Shown here piece after piece: positions 26,879 through 35,963 of a DNA stretch of 64,000 nt. Source of the stretch: RYN-230 sp963814645 (GTDB lineage Bacteria; Actinomycetota; Actinomycetes; Streptosporangiales; Streptosporangiaceae); NCBI GenBank assembly GCA_963814645.1, contig CAWFDX010000015.1, positions 124,001-188,000 on the forward strand. The letters run 5' to 3'. Each line of letters opens with the position of its first letter. Positions within the stretch are counted from its first letter, which is position 1. A program made the translations under genes and the position numbers. Below the pieces are notes generated by a model. The model was given only the letters and a program-made list of their open reading frames with translations, was not told the DNA's origin and did not search any database.

Positions 26879-27750
26879 CTAGCTTCCAGCATTGACGGGG
26901 AAAGCCCAGCCCTTGTAGTAGCCCTTCAGATTGCCGCTGTTGTAGCCCTGTTCCCGCACCAGCGGATTCCCACTCTCGTTTGCCGTAACGACATTGCCGC
27001 CACCGACAGCGATTCCTATGTGGCCCTGGCCGGTTAGGCCTGGATAGAAGACGAGGGTACCTTCTGGGGGGAAGGACTGCTGGCCGAAGTCATTTGTCCA
27101 GGTTGTTTGTATCAATCCCTGCGGGCGATCGTTTAGCCCGGTCTGCGCATACTTGGTGTACATATTCTTTGCGTCGGAGTAGACGACGGGGCTTGGCCCT
27201 TGCCCCCCGTTTAGGTAAGCCGAGGCGGCGAACTCGAGACACAGGCCCGACCAGCTTAGGTAAGCACCAGTACCCGGGCTGCTGTAGGTCTTATCGCCAG
27301 ACAGAGCATGATTCGCGCCAGGCCCCGTCAGGTGCGCGAGGGCCCACTGAGCGGCTTTGTAGGCCAGGAGCGGCGAACACTGGCCGTTCACGCAGTTTGT
27401 CACGCTGATGGACCTGGAGCCATCGATATCAACGATAACCGGCGAGAAATTGCTCGAGCCCCACTTCTGAGTGCTGCCTCCGCAGCCAACGTGAAGACTG
27501 ATGTTCGTCGGTAGAGCAGTCGATATGGTCGACGAGTACGAGGCTGTCGCAGTGCCCGTCTTCTTCCAGGGAGCAAATTTGCTTCCGCCCCTGCTGCTCT
27601 GGACCAGACCCCTTCGACGGCCTTGCCGTTGGCGCAGGTGACATTGCCACTAATAGTCGGCACTGCCGCCTGGGCTGCTGGAGCCAGCGAGACTCCAAGC
27701 CCGCAGACTACGGCACATATCCCTGCCGAAACCTCGAGACGAACCTGCAT
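26879..27750 (-). pseudogene. Secreted NlpC/P60- or CHAP-like peptidoglycan amidase, frameshifted
   Basis: ATG 27750 follows GGAGGGGGAAGTG and begins a signal peptide ending APAAQA. The first domain (ISGNVTCANGKAVEGVW) breaks near 27,600. Adding one base restores QSSRGGSKFAPWKKTG and about 70 further residues up to NCVNGQCSPLLAYKAAQWAL. The C-terminal domain carries the catalytic-type Cys in SWSGLCLEFAA and His in GQGHIGIAVGGG, as in NlpC/P60 or CHAP hydrolases. Repaired length is about 290 residues. Likely role: cell-wall hydrolysis outside the cell. A downstream GTG (27403) could still give the hydrolase domain without a signal peptide. Confidence 0.78.
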
Positions 27751-28207
27751 CACTTCCCCCTCCGTTGTCTCGCGACGCTCAAGAGTGAGACGTGCGGCCC
27801 AGTTCACCGGTTGACTGCCCTGGCGTCGAAAGTATTGAGGCCGCTCAAGCCACCGCACCGGTTCGGCGCTTACTCAGCACTCGATTTCGCTGGGCCGGTT
27901 CGAACAAGACACATCCGGTCATAGCCGTGGAGCGGGTGAGCGACAGCTGGCCGAGGATCCGCTTGTCCACGGCCGAAGACCGCCCCCCTGGGCTCGGCAG
28001 AAGGGGACCACCCCGGTCGGCTACTGGGCGCTGCCGCAGCTGAGCTCTTCGTAGAACGAACGGGCCCGGAGTTCAGTCACGTCAACCGTAACGGGGCAGG
28101 GCTGATGCACCGGTCCGAGGTCCAGCATCCTCAGTCCGGCAGTAACAGCCGACGGCACGGGACGGTTCAGTCGGCGAGGTGAGAAACTCTTGCGAGGGGG
28201 GATAGTA
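27751..28207. other. Intergenic stretch without a recognised gene
   Basis: Holds the divergent upstream regions of the NlpC/P60-like gene and the 28208 gene. No convincing coding frame; the ribosome site for 28208 is at its right end. Confidence 0.45.
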
Positions 28208-28771
28208 ATGGCACTTGCTGACACAGTGGTCGCCGGCGCGTTCGGTGTGGTTGGTGCGCTGGGCGGTGCGCTAGGCGGAGCTTCGTTGGCCCAGCGTGGC
28301 GCAGCCAAGCAACAGGAGAAGGCTTGGCAGCAGAATCTGGAAGATCGACGACGGTCGGCCCTGCGGACGGTGGCAGCACGGTTCTCTGAGCACGCGCTCA
28401 CGTCCAGCAATGCGACGAGCGGAATGCTTGAGCGGTATCGGAGTGACCCTGGCACTGCACAGGTGACAGGGAACCCCCGCCTGGTTGTCAGACTGGTCGG
28501 AGCACTATGGGAACTACAACTACTTACGACCCGACGGGAGGTCGTCGATCTCGCCTGGCGGCTGCGCTGGCAGCTACGGATGGCTTATCAGGCTGCTGAA
28601 AAGCTGATCCGAGGTCACCAGGTCGGCAACGCTGATCCACAGCAGGCAGATGAACTTGACTCGCTGCTCCTTCGCATTGGCGACTTGCGCGCTGAGTTCA
28701 TGGACGCTGTTCGTGATGAGCTTGGGCTAGGCAAAATCGGCGAAGTAGACCAGTCAGCCGCCGCGGGTTGA
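28208..28771 (+). CDS. Hypothetical protein with N-terminal Gly-rich hydrophobic segment
   Basis: A 187-residue protein. ATG 28208 follows GAGGGGGGATAGTA. Residues 4-28 are hydrophobic and Gly-rich (AGAFGVVGALGGALGGA) and could be a membrane anchor. The rest is Arg-rich and helical (QQEKAWQQNLEDRRRSALRT) with coiled-coil potential. The C-terminal half shows a regular LRWQLRMAYQAAEKL helix and LGLGKIGEVDQ. Small anchored coiled-coil proteins of this kind are common in actinomycete accessory regions; no function is known. Transcribed alone. Confidence 0.6.
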   Translation: MALADTVVAGAFGVVGALGGALGGASLAQRGAAKQQEKAWQQNLEDRRRSALRTVAARFSEHALTSSNATSGMLERYRSDPGTAQVTGNPRLVVRLVGALWELQLLTTRREVVDLAWRLRWQLRMAYQAAEKLIRGHQVGNADPQQADELDSLLLRIGDLRAEFMDAVRDELGLGKIGEVDQSAAAG

Positions 28772-29181
28772 TACAGCAACACAGCAACTGGTTACTTCTC
28801 TAGGACCTCGGTGGTCCGGCGTGACGAAGCATCGTCAGCTGGGCGTGCGCATGACCGCACACAGATCGCCTTCCGGGCGCCACTCGGACAGCCAGATCAC
28901 CGAGTAACCCAGCGTTCAGGCGATTAAGTGCGCTCGTTGGTTGACCCGGCGGTGACAGAGCGCTTTGCGAATGAGCGAGTAACCCGCCATTGGTGACAAT
29001 GCGATCTGGACATCCCTGGATCGTAAGCCTTGCCGCACGCACACTCCTTTGCCGCTTCCCGGACACTTGCGTGCAGGTCTCCGCGGAATCACGGACTGCA
29101 TCCAGGCTGACGTTGTTCGGGTGATCTGGCTGATCGCTTCAGCCTGTGGCGCCGGGCGTCGGCCTGTTGGAAGGGCCGAGA
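28772..29181. other. Intergenic stretch without a recognised gene
   Basis: Between convergent genes. Two GAGTAACCC words occur (about 28904 and 28977), but no gene, inverted repeat pair or element end could be supported. Confidence 0.45.
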
Positions 29182-30291
29182 CTATGACGTCTTGCTGGCG
29201 ACCGAGCTGACGTGCCTGCCCGCTGCCCGTGCTTGCTCGATTGACCAGTCCATCGCAGCGAGGAATACCTGGAATGCTTGATCGCTTGCCAGCGCGGTAA
29301 GGGGAATACTAGGCCGCTTATCAAGACTACCTACTGGTATGTCCACATCGGGAATAGCATTGAGCTTCTGCTGTAGTTGCACGCGTCGGTCAAGCTGATT
29401 GAACGGGGGGCGCCGCGACATGAATTGGAAAGGAATCTCGATCCGCCCATAAGTGTAAAGAGCGAATGGGAAAAGGTATCCCGATGCATTATCGAGCCCA
29501 GCCTGGAAGGATCCTTCTTTCTGACCGGACCCGAACCACAAGCGAAGATCCCCTCGTCGTACAGCCCAGTCGAAGAGCCGTCTTGCTACGTCTCCTTCGG
29601 CCTTGCTCCGTGTATCGAGTTCACGCAGCACCGAGTCGCGATCCCAGCGCCGGGCTTCCTTGACCTGGCGCGCCGCCTCGGTCTGGCCCAGCAACCTGGG
29701 AACGATCATCTGGTGCTTTCCGTCTGAGTCAACGTACTGCTTGACCTCGATCGCCAGGACTTCCGTGGTCGCCATCTGGTTGTTCAGGAACTCCACGATC
29801 CTGCGGAGCTCGCCGGGTATCTCGTCGGCTACGAAAACCAGACGCAGCTTCCCTGCAGCCAGGTTCGTCCTGATGCGTCCCCAGAAGGCATCCTCGTCAT
29901 CCTCCGGACCGAGGAACTCAGCAATGACAGTCGCCGCGTCAGTTCCGCGTTTCCCGCACGCCGTCTCAAATGCGGCCCGCAGCCCATCGAGGCGCCAGTA
30001 CGTCACCGCGTTAGCCGCGTAGTCGAGCATCTGACCGACCACCTCACGCCGGAGACGGGTATCCGAGCTGCGCTTGACCTCCACCAAGGTCGGTACACCA
30101 TCCTGATCGACGAAAAGATGGTCAACAGACCAGCGATTCGTGCCAGCCTCGTTCGAGGCAAGACCAACCTCACGAGATATCAGGAGCCATCGCCTCGGCC
30201 CGCCGTTCGTATCGTCGCCGGCCAATAGCTCCGGATTGTCCTCTAGAAGCTTCTGGAGCACATCTTCGGTCGCATATGGCTGCTCGGCCAT
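29182..30291 (-). CDS. PD-(D/E)XK nuclease-like protein
   Basis: A 369-residue protein from ATG 30291 (the frame opens at 30333). The N-terminal region contains DVLQKLLEDNPELL. A restriction-endonuclease-like core follows: SVDHLFVD with Asp57, then LVEVKRSSD with Glu71 and Lys73, then REVVGQMLDYAAN. The D-x13-E-x-K spacing fits the PD-(D/E)XK fold as in NucS-like proteins. The C-terminal half contains an FWGRIRTNL region and a beta-rich LWFGSG...FPFALYTYGR portion that may bind substrate. Nuclease activity is inferred from the motif; a role in DNA repair or phage defence is possible but unproven. Confidence 0.68.
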   Translation of the reverse strand: MAEQPYATEDVLQKLLEDNPELLAGDDTNGGPRRWLLISREVGLASNEAGTNRWSVDHLFVDQDGVPTLVEVKRSSDTRLRREVVGQMLDYAANAVTYWRLDGLRAAFETACGKRGTDAATVIAEFLGPEDDEDAFWGRIRTNLAAGKLRLVFVADEIPGELRRIVEFLNNQMATTEVLAIEVKQYVDSDGKHQMIVPRLLGQTEAARQVKEARRWDRDSVLRELDTRSKAEGDVARRLFDWAVRRGDLRLWFGSGQKEGSFQAGLDNASGYLFPFALYTYGRIEIPFQFMSRRPPFNQLDRRVQLQQKLNAIPDVDIPVGSLDKRPSIPLTALASDQAFQVFLAAMDWSIEQARAAGRHVSSVASKTS

Positions 30292-30534
30292 GGCGATGAG
30301 CTCGTCACCCTGTCTTAGATACACACACACCACCAGCCATGATGGACAACCTACTCGGACAACTCGCCGACCGTCACCAAGGTTGTCTCAACCCGCCGCA
30401 GGTCCGGCCTGGCGAACATCCGGTCATGCCGCTCTCCGGTTGGTCCGTTGCTTCCCAGCGGGGGTACGCGGTCCCGGCAGGTATGCGGTCTTGAGTCAGG
30501 ATGCCCAGGGCAGGGCCGCGTACGCTCTGGCTGT

Positions 30535-31215
30535 ATGACGCCTGATGAGCGGTGGCTGGCAGCGGCGTGGCCGTTCGTCCGCGGCCAGTTGCCGGCCGCG
30601 CCAGCCCGCGTGATCGAACTCGGGTGCGGGCCGCTGGGCGGCTTCATTCCTGTGCTGGTCTCGGCGGGCTATGACGCGGTCGGCGTGGATCCCGGGGCTC
30701 CAGCTGGGCCGTGGTACCGCCAGGTGGCGTTCGAGCGATATGACGTGACCAGACCCGTGGATGCGTTCGTGGCCTGCACGTCCCTGCACCACGTCGCGGA
30801 CCTGAGCGAGGTGCTGGACCGGATGGGTGCGGGGCTGGTACCCGCAGGCCGGCTGGTGATCGTGGAATGGGCCCGGGAGCGGTTCGACGAGGCCACCGCA
30901 CGCTGGTGCTGCGCCCGCCTGCCCCAGGCCAGCCGCGAGGCCAGCTGGCTGCAGCAATTGTGCGGGCAGTGGCGCGAGTCGGGCATGCCCTGGGACACCT
31001 GCTGCCGGTCCTGGGCGCAGGCCGAGAATTTGCACAGCGGCCAGGACATCCTGCGGGAACTCGATGCCCGCTTCGACGCCGGAAAGGTCAGCTACGGCCC
31101 GTACTTCTTCCCCGACCTGGCCAGCACGACCGAAGACGACGAGCAAGCCGCCATCGACAACGGTGAGATACAAGCGGGCCGCATTCAATACTCAGGCCAC
31201 CGGCACAGCGAATGA
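30535..31215 (+). CDS. Class I SAM-dependent methyltransferase
   Basis: A 226-residue protein from ATG 30535. It has the Rossmann-fold methyltransferase pattern: motif I VIELGCGPLGG at about 26-36, the acidic end of beta-2 in AVGVDPGAP, and a post-I aromatic region YDVTRPVDAFVACTSLHHV. Motif III-like GRLVIVEWARERFDEA follows. The C-terminal part (WDTCCRSWAQAENLHSG) is helical and probably forms the substrate site. The substrate is not predictable. No enzyme genes of one pathway are adjacent. Confidence 0.8.
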   Translation: MTPDERWLAAAWPFVRGQLPAAPARVIELGCGPLGGFIPVLVSAGYDAVGVDPGAPAGPWYRQVAFERYDVTRPVDAFVACTSLHHVADLSEVLDRMGAGLVPAGRLVIVEWARERFDEATARWCCARLPQASREASWLQQLCGQWRESGMPWDTCCRSWAQAENLHSGQDILRELDARFDAGKVSYGPYFFPDLASTTEDDEQAAIDNGEIQAGRIQYSGHRHSE

Positions 31216-31267
31216 CCTGCCGCAGCCCGTTGAGACGGCCTTAATATGCGCCACACTCATCCTCATC

Positions 31268-31392
31268 TGCTTGATATGCAGGGTGATCGTGAGGCGCCAA
31301 GACCACCAACACAGCGCCTCGATCACCTGCATGATCAGGCATTATGTGGCCCGGAGGGCGCAGGTGACCGAAGGTCACCCACATAATGCCGC
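31268..31392. repeat. 125-bp double-hairpin repeat, copy 1
   Basis: Identical, base for base by eye, to 32632-32756. Two stem structures: GCAGG-TGATCG-GAGGCGC with GCGCCTCGATCACCTGC on the left, and GCATTATGTGG (31339-31349) with CCACATAATGC (31379-31389) enclosing GGTGACC-gaa-GGTCACC on the right. No coding capacity. It could be a miniature mobile element, an end of a larger element or a structured RNA. Confidence 0.85.
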
Positions 31393-31426
31393 TGACCGAG
31401 TGTAAAAGGTGTGCTTGTCCCGGGTG

Positions 31427-31678
31427 TCAGCGGTTGCGCAGTGAGATCTGGTCGGACTCTGCGATGTTGTCGGCCTCGACGGCCCGAAGTCCTTCACCCA
31501 GGCGTTCGCGGGCTTGCCGCAAGAGTTTGAGGGGGTTGGTGGCGGGGCTCTGCGCGGCGGCGCGATCCGGATCAGCGCCGTGCTCCTCGATGAGGTGCGC
31601 CTGAAGTGCCGCAGCGACTTCGTCTGCCGCCTTCAGCGCATGGTAGATGGCCCGGTTCCGTGCGGCGTCGTCAACCAT
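31427..31678 (-). CDS. Small helical protein
   Basis: An 83-residue protein starting at ATG 31678. Fully helical and charged, with IYHALKAADEVAAALQAHLIEEHGADP and LKLLRQARERLGEGLRAVEADN. No membrane helix, no Cys. It lies between the two 125-bp repeats together with the GNAT gene. Family not recognised; codon use agrees with the host. Confidence 0.55.
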   Translation of the reverse strand: MVDDAARNRAIYHALKAADEVAAALQAHLIEEHGADPDRAAAQSPATNPLKLLRQARERLGEGLRAVEADNIAESDQISLRNR

Positions 31679-31839
31679 GCGGCCAGTATCCCCTGCAGCC
31701 TGCTTCGAAATGCAACCCACGGGCATCCTGCCCGTCTGTCGCGCCAGACACCTGGCTGCGGTCCTTGGCGCGAGGCCGTTGCCAGGAGTCATCAGACCCG
31801 CCCGCTTCTGCCGCGTTCCGGCCGTTAGGCGGCATGGCT

Positions 31840-32328
31840 TCAGGCTGGGCGCGCCATAGCGATCTCGGCATACTCGGGGTAGGACGGCAGCGGCTTCCGC
31901 TCGCCGGTCAGCGCGAAGCCGCACCGCTCGTACAGGCGCCGGGCTGGGTCGTTGGTCTCTGTCACCCACAGGTGCACGACGCTGTGCCCTTCGGTGCGGG
32001 CCCACTGCAGGACCGTCTCGACGAGGACGCGGCCCACCCCCTGCCCGCGTGCTTGCGGGTGCACCCACATCGACACTAGTTCGGCAGTGCGCGGCCCGGG
32101 CTCAAATGCCCCGACGATCCCGGCTGGCACTGAAGCTGGCCGCCCCGCGTAGGCGAGGAAATTCGCGCCGCGGGAGATCCTCGACTGCCAGTCGTCCAGG
32201 GTAAAGCCGATCTCACGCTGGTAGGACGATCCGAATGCGTGCGGAGCGTCCTGCAGAGCAGCCAGCCGCACGTCACGCATGGTGCGCCACATACTGGCGT
32301 CAATTGCCCGCACCGTCACGCTGGCCAT
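31840..32328 (-). CDS. GNAT family N-acetyltransferase
   Basis: A 162-residue protein; ATG 32328 is chosen because it gives the normal GNAT N-terminus (VTVRAIDASMWRTMRDVRLAAL). The acetyl-CoA pyrophosphate loop is HPQARGQGVGRVLVE near 90-104. The preceding strand is AELVSMWV, and the C-terminal motif B region is YERCGFALTGERKPLP. The substrate may be a small amine or a protein N-terminus. Both this gene and the 83-residue gene are enclosed by the direct 125-bp repeats. Confidence 0.88.
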   Translation of the reverse strand: MASVTVRAIDASMWRTMRDVRLAALQDAPHAFGSSYQREIGFTLDDWQSRISRGANFLAYAGRPASVPAGIVGAFEPGPRTAELVSMWVHPQARGQGVGRVLVETVLQWARTEGHSVVHLWVTETNDPARRLYERCGFALTGERKPLPSYPEYAEIAMARPA

Positions 32329-32631
32329 ACTCGATGATGGCTGGACCGGGCGGGCAGCGCGAAGCATTATCCCGGCAGCACGCGGCCACCGGGCTGGCGA
32401 CCGCGCACCCTCACCCGCTGCCCACAGCCCATCGTGATCAGGAGGCAGAGCGGGCAGGGCTGCGACAGACCCGCCGAGTTGGCAGGCATGATCCTCCAAC
32501 TCTGCGCGCCCGCCGCAGATCTTGCTGTAATCGCCGTCGGTAAATGCCCTTGCACCCCGCTGGAGACGGCTGCGTCGTTGTCGGCAAAGCGCACCATCGG
32601 CTCATGATGATGGTCCCGGAACGTCCTGTCA
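32329..32631. other. Intergenic stretch without a recognised gene
   Basis: Upstream region of the GNAT gene up to the second 125-bp repeat. No supported coding frame. Confidence 0.4.
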
Positions 32632-32756
32632 TGCTTGATATGCAGGGTGATCGTGAGGCGCCAAGACCACCAACACAGCGCCTCGATCACCTGCATGATC
32701 AGGCATTATGTGGCCCGGAGGGCGCAGGTGACCGAAGGTCACCCACATAATGCCGC
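32632..32756. repeat. 125-bp double-hairpin repeat, copy 2
   Basis: Same orientation and sequence as 31268-31392. It ends six bases before the second 849-bp repeat begins, so the two repeat families abut here but not at copy 1 of either. Confidence 0.85.
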
Positions 32757-32762
32757 GGCGAG

Positions 32763-33610
32763 CGCGTTTTCGGGGTGTGTTGGCAGGTCGTGTTTGTGGC
32801 AGGGCGCCAGGGCGGTCGGCTGGTCTGAGGCGCGGGCTGGCGCTGGAGTTGCCGCGCGCATGACCTGGTCTCAGGCGGCGTGCCGCCTCGCTTACGGGCA
32901 TCCGGAGTAGGGCACCTGGCTCAGGTCAGGGAAGCCCGGCAGCCGGATTGCCGCCAGGTCGCCCTGCTGGTCGTAGTCGAGCGTGAACTGGACCGGCAGC
33001 GGCTGGGGGCACCTCACCAGCACCTGGAAGGTGACCGTGAACCAGGAGCTGGCCCCCTGTCCGAGGGTGGGGGGAAGAATGCTGGTGGGTGCCTGCCGGG
33101 CGAGCGGCAGCTCCCCGCAGGGTCCCCAGACCTGCGAGATCACCCGCAGCCCGGCCAGTGGAAGCACGACCTGTACCCGCCGGAGCCTGACCACGGCCGG
33201 CGACAGGTTCATGATCTGCACGCCCACCTGCAGCTCGCGGCCGGCCTGCACGGAGCACTGCGGGCCGGATTGGCTGAGCGGGAAGCCGCCCGCCGAGAAC
33301 GGCTCCGCTGGCGCCACGGCGCGCGACGGGGCAGGCGGAGCGGCAGGTTCTGCGGAGTGCTGGGCACCGGCGGCGTAACCGATGGCCAGGCCGGCCAGCA
33401 GCGCCGCGGCCCCCACGATGAAGGCGCCCGGCGGCGGCCACAGCCACCGGGGGACCAGCCTTCGCCCGCCGCCCACTTCCAGGACATCGTCACCGGCGCC
33501 AGACCCGTCACCGTCCGGAACGGTCATTCATCGAACCTATTCCAGCCCTCCATCTGAGCCCAGAGTACGCGGGGGTATGGAGGCTGAAAAACGCACTATT
33601 TTGCCGCTGG
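32763..33610. repeat. 849-bp direct repeat, copy 2 (848 bp)
   Basis: Counterpart of 24992-25840. Identity ends at TTTTGCCGCTGG in both copies, 60 bp before the hydrolase gene here. One base shorter because of a 2-base gap and a 1-base gain in the 3' flank. Confidence 0.92.
32892..33527 (-). CDS. Membrane-anchored extracytoplasmic protein, copy 2
   Basis: A 211-residue protein with the same layout as the copy at 25122: short cytoplasmic start, one transmembrane helix at about 34-54, Ala/Pro linker and a four-Cys exported domain. The only residue change is Thr for Ala in LPPTLGQ. An intact frame in both copies, while the non-coding 3' flank has drifted, suggests selection or gene conversion on the coding part. 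Function unknown. Confidence 0.72.
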   Translation of the reverse strand: MTVPDGDGSGAGDDVLEVGGGRRLVPRWLWPPPGAFIVGAAALLAGLAIGYAAGAQHSAEPAAPPAPSRAVAPAEPFSAGGFPLSQSGPQCSVQAGRELQVGVQIMNLSPAVVRLRRVQVVLPLAGLRVISQVWGPCGELPLARQAPTSILPPTLGQGASSWFTVTFQVLVRCPQPLPVQFTLDYDQQGDLAAIRLPGFPDLSQVPYSGCP

Positions 33611-33670
33611 GAGCGTGGTATTCGGCCTCCTTTCGGGTTCTGCCTGAGCTGAAAGGGGTAGCGTGGCGCC

Positions 33671-34564
33671 GTGGATGGCTCGTTTGCGTTGCGGTCGGCC
33701 ACGGTGCGAGCGAACGATCTTGAGTTCGGGGTCCTCGAGATTGGATCGGGCCCGCTGGCGCTGTGCCTGCACGGATTTCCTGATGCCGCGCATACCTGGC
33801 GGCACCTGATGCCTGCCCTGGCCGGGGCCGGGTTCCACGCGGTGGCCCCGTTTATGCGCGGCTACGCGCCCACCGCGGTTCCCGCGGATGGCGCTTATCA
33901 GGTTGGCGCGCTGGTCGCCGATGTGGTGGCCTTGCACGAGGTCTTGGGCGGGGACGGGGATGCGGTGCTCATAGGGCATGACTGGGGAGCCGAGGCTGCC
34001 TACGGGGCAGCTGCCTATGCGCCGGACCGGTGGCGGCGGCTGGTGACTCTCGCGGTACCGCCCGCGGCATTGGATGAGGTGCTGTTCAGCGACTACGAGC
34101 AGCTCAAGCGCTTCTTCTACCTGTTCATGTTCCGGGATCCGGCTGGGTTCGCTGAGGTGGTGGTGGCCTGGGATGAGATGGCCTACCTCGGCAAACTGTG
34201 GGCGGACTGGTCGCCTGGCTTTCAGCCAGGTGACCATCTGGCCCGGGTCAAGGAGTGCCTGCGGCAGCCGGCCAACCTGGCTGCCGCGCTCGGCTACTAC
34301 CGGGCAGCGGCCGCAACCGGCGGGGCAGCGGTAACCGCAGCCGGGTATGCGGCCGAACAGCAAGCGGCCGGCCGCCAGCCCCCGCAGCCCACGCTGTACC
34401 TGCACGGAGCCCGCGACGGCTGCATCGGCATCGGACTGGCCGACGGCACCGAACGCCTCCTCGCCCCGTCCTCGCGCATGGTCGTGATCGACGATGCGGG
34501 CCATTTCCTGCACCTGGAGAAACCCGGCGAGGTCAACGAGCACATCCTCACCTGGGTCAGTTAG
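33671..34564 (+). CDS. Alpha/beta hydrolase (epoxide hydrolase or haloalkane dehalogenase-like)
   Basis: A 297-residue protein from GTG 33671. The alpha/beta-hydrolase layout is complete: oxyanion motif LCLHGFPDAAHTW (His-Gly-Phe-Pro), nucleophile elbow IGHDWGAEAA with Asp104, cap domain with FFYLFMFRDP and AYLGKLWADWSPG, and the catalytic His in DDAGHFLHLE near 281. An Asp nucleophile rather than Ser points to epoxide hydrolase or dehalogenase chemistry. It lies just right of the second large repeat and is convergent with the 34680 gene. Confidence 0.85.
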   Translation: MDGSFALRSATVRANDLEFGVLEIGSGPLALCLHGFPDAAHTWRHLMPALAGAGFHAVAPFMRGYAPTAVPADGAYQVGALVADVVALHEVLGGDGDAVLIGHDWGAEAAYGAAAYAPDRWRRLVTLAVPPAALDEVLFSDYEQLKRFFYLFMFRDPAGFAEVVVAWDEMAYLGKLWADWSPGFQPGDHLARVKECLRQPANLAAALGYYRAAAATGGAAVTAAGYAAEQQAAGRQPPQPTLYLHGARDGCIGIGLADGTERLLAPSSRMVVIDDAGHFLHLEKPGEVNEHILTWVS

Positions 34565-34679
34565 CCTGCCACGCTTCGCCCGGCACCGCGGGCCGCACCG
34601 CACCGCACCGCAGGCTGGTCCACCGCACCACTCCGCGGGGCTGGCGGGGGGATGGCGCCATGCGTGATCTGCTGCGATG

Positions 34680-35855
34680 TCAGGGCCGGTCGTGGCCTGC
34701 TTGGCGTTGGTGCGGGTATGGGAGGTGCGGGTAGTCCGGTGAACGGTGCTGGAAGGACAGGATGCGCGGATTGCGGATGACCCCGTCGCGGATTTCGATG
34801 GCCCGCCGGATCGTCTCGTTCGCGTCCCACGCCTGGGGGCCGGTGAGCACCGGGCGCAGGTGCGGAAGGAGAGCCTCGCTGATCTCCCAGGTGGCGGAGT
34901 TCCACAGGTACGACGGGCTGTGGTCGACGGCGTAGTAGTGAACGTTATTGCCGACCGTGACCATGGGCTCGGCGAAGCTCGTGGGCCGCGCCCAGCTGAA
35001 GCCCATGCCCTCGTCGCAGGACACGTCCACGATGAGACTGCCAGGCGCGAAAGAGCCAAGCTCGCCGGTGGTGACGAAGATCAGCGGTGCGCCGGTGTCC
35101 TGCAGCACGCAGTTGACCACGATGTCGTGCCCGGCGAGGAAGGCCGCCAGCGGTATCCGGCTGGTCCCGCGCAGCACGTGGCAGCGGCTGGGGTCGCCGG
35201 TGTCCTGCTCGAAGTGCACCATGTGCGCGGAGTGGATCGGGGAGGCGACGGCGTTGATGTCACGATGGGTCAGCACGTCCACGTCGTTCACGCCGTGCGC
35301 GTTGAGGGCCGTCACCGCGCCCCGGCCGGTAGCCCCGAAGCTGATGACGGCCGCCCGGAGCCGGCGGCCATAGTCACCCGTCGTCCCGATGAGCTCCAGG
35401 GCATGCAGCACCGAGCAGTACCCGGCCAGTTCGTTGTTCTTGTGAAAGACGTGCAAGCCGAACGAGCCGTCGGCATTCCAGTAGTTCATCGCCTCGAAGG
35501 CGATCAGGGTCAGCCGCCGCTCGATGCTCAGCTGGGTGATCTCCTCGTCCTGCACACAATGCGGCCAGCCCCACAGGACCTGCCCGTCCCGCATCTGCGC
35601 GAGGTCCTGGGGCTGCGGCTTGGGCAGCAGGATCACATCGCATCCCGCGAGGAGTTCTTCACGGGTGCGAAGCCCAGCCACACACGATGCCAGCTGCTCA
35701 TCGGGCACGCCGAACCGCTCGCCGTAACCGCGCTCAAGATAGACACGTTCCCGCAGCCCCGCATCGATACGCTCGACGTGCAGCGGATGAATCGCGAGCC
35801 GCCGCTCGTTCTCCTTCCGTGACCGCGACATCACTCCCAGGCTCAGCTGATCCAC
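34680..35855 (-). CDS. N5-(carboxyethyl)ornithine synthase / alanine dehydrogenase-like enzyme
   Basis: A 391-residue protein. The start is set at GTG 35855 because GAGGGGAGCGCGC precedes it. The N-terminal substrate domain shows SRSRKENERRLAIHP and VILLPKPQPQDL. A HVFHKNNELAGYCSVLHA linker leads to a Rossmann domain (VISFGATGRGAVTALNAHG) and VDVSCDEGMGFSW. Streptomyces relatives are annotated as N5-(carboxyethyl)ornithine synthase or alanine dehydrogenase, NAD(P)H enzymes that reduce an imine of pyruvate. The Pro/His-rich tail (HRSPDYPHLPYPHQ) is unusual. Function assigned by family only. Confidence 0.78.
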   Translation of the reverse strand: MDQLSLGVMSRSRKENERRLAIHPLHVERIDAGLRERVYLERGYGERFGVPDEQLASCVAGLRTREELLAGCDVILLPKPQPQDLAQMRDGQVLWGWPHCVQDEEITQLSIERRLTLIAFEAMNYWNADGSFGLHVFHKNNELAGYCSVLHALELIGTTGDYGRRLRAAVISFGATGRGAVTALNAHGVNDVDVLTHRDINAVASPIHSAHMVHFEQDTGDPSRCHVLRGTSRIPLAAFLAGHDIVVNCVLQDTGAPLIFVTTGELGSFAPGSLIVDVSCDEGMGFSWARPTSFAEPMVTVGNNVHYYAVDHSPSYLWNSATWEISEALLPHLRPVLTGPQAWDANETIRRAIEIRDGVIRNPRILSFQHRSPDYPHLPYPHQRQAGHDRP

Positions 35856-35963
35856 GCGCGCTCCCCTCATACGGGGCCGACCCTGCGAAATCATCCGCGG
35901 TTCCCGCAAGCCGGGATCGCCCAGAAGCTCATGTGCCGAGTCTGTCACTAAAACCCAGCAAAC

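Noticed and set aside
27890..27920. A GGTTCGAAC word suggesting a tRNA T-arm
   Set aside because: No acceptor stem or anticodon arm can be built around it.
31268..32756. A CRISPR array made of the 125-bp repeats
   Set aside because: Only two copies, far too long and 1.36 kb apart; no cas genes.
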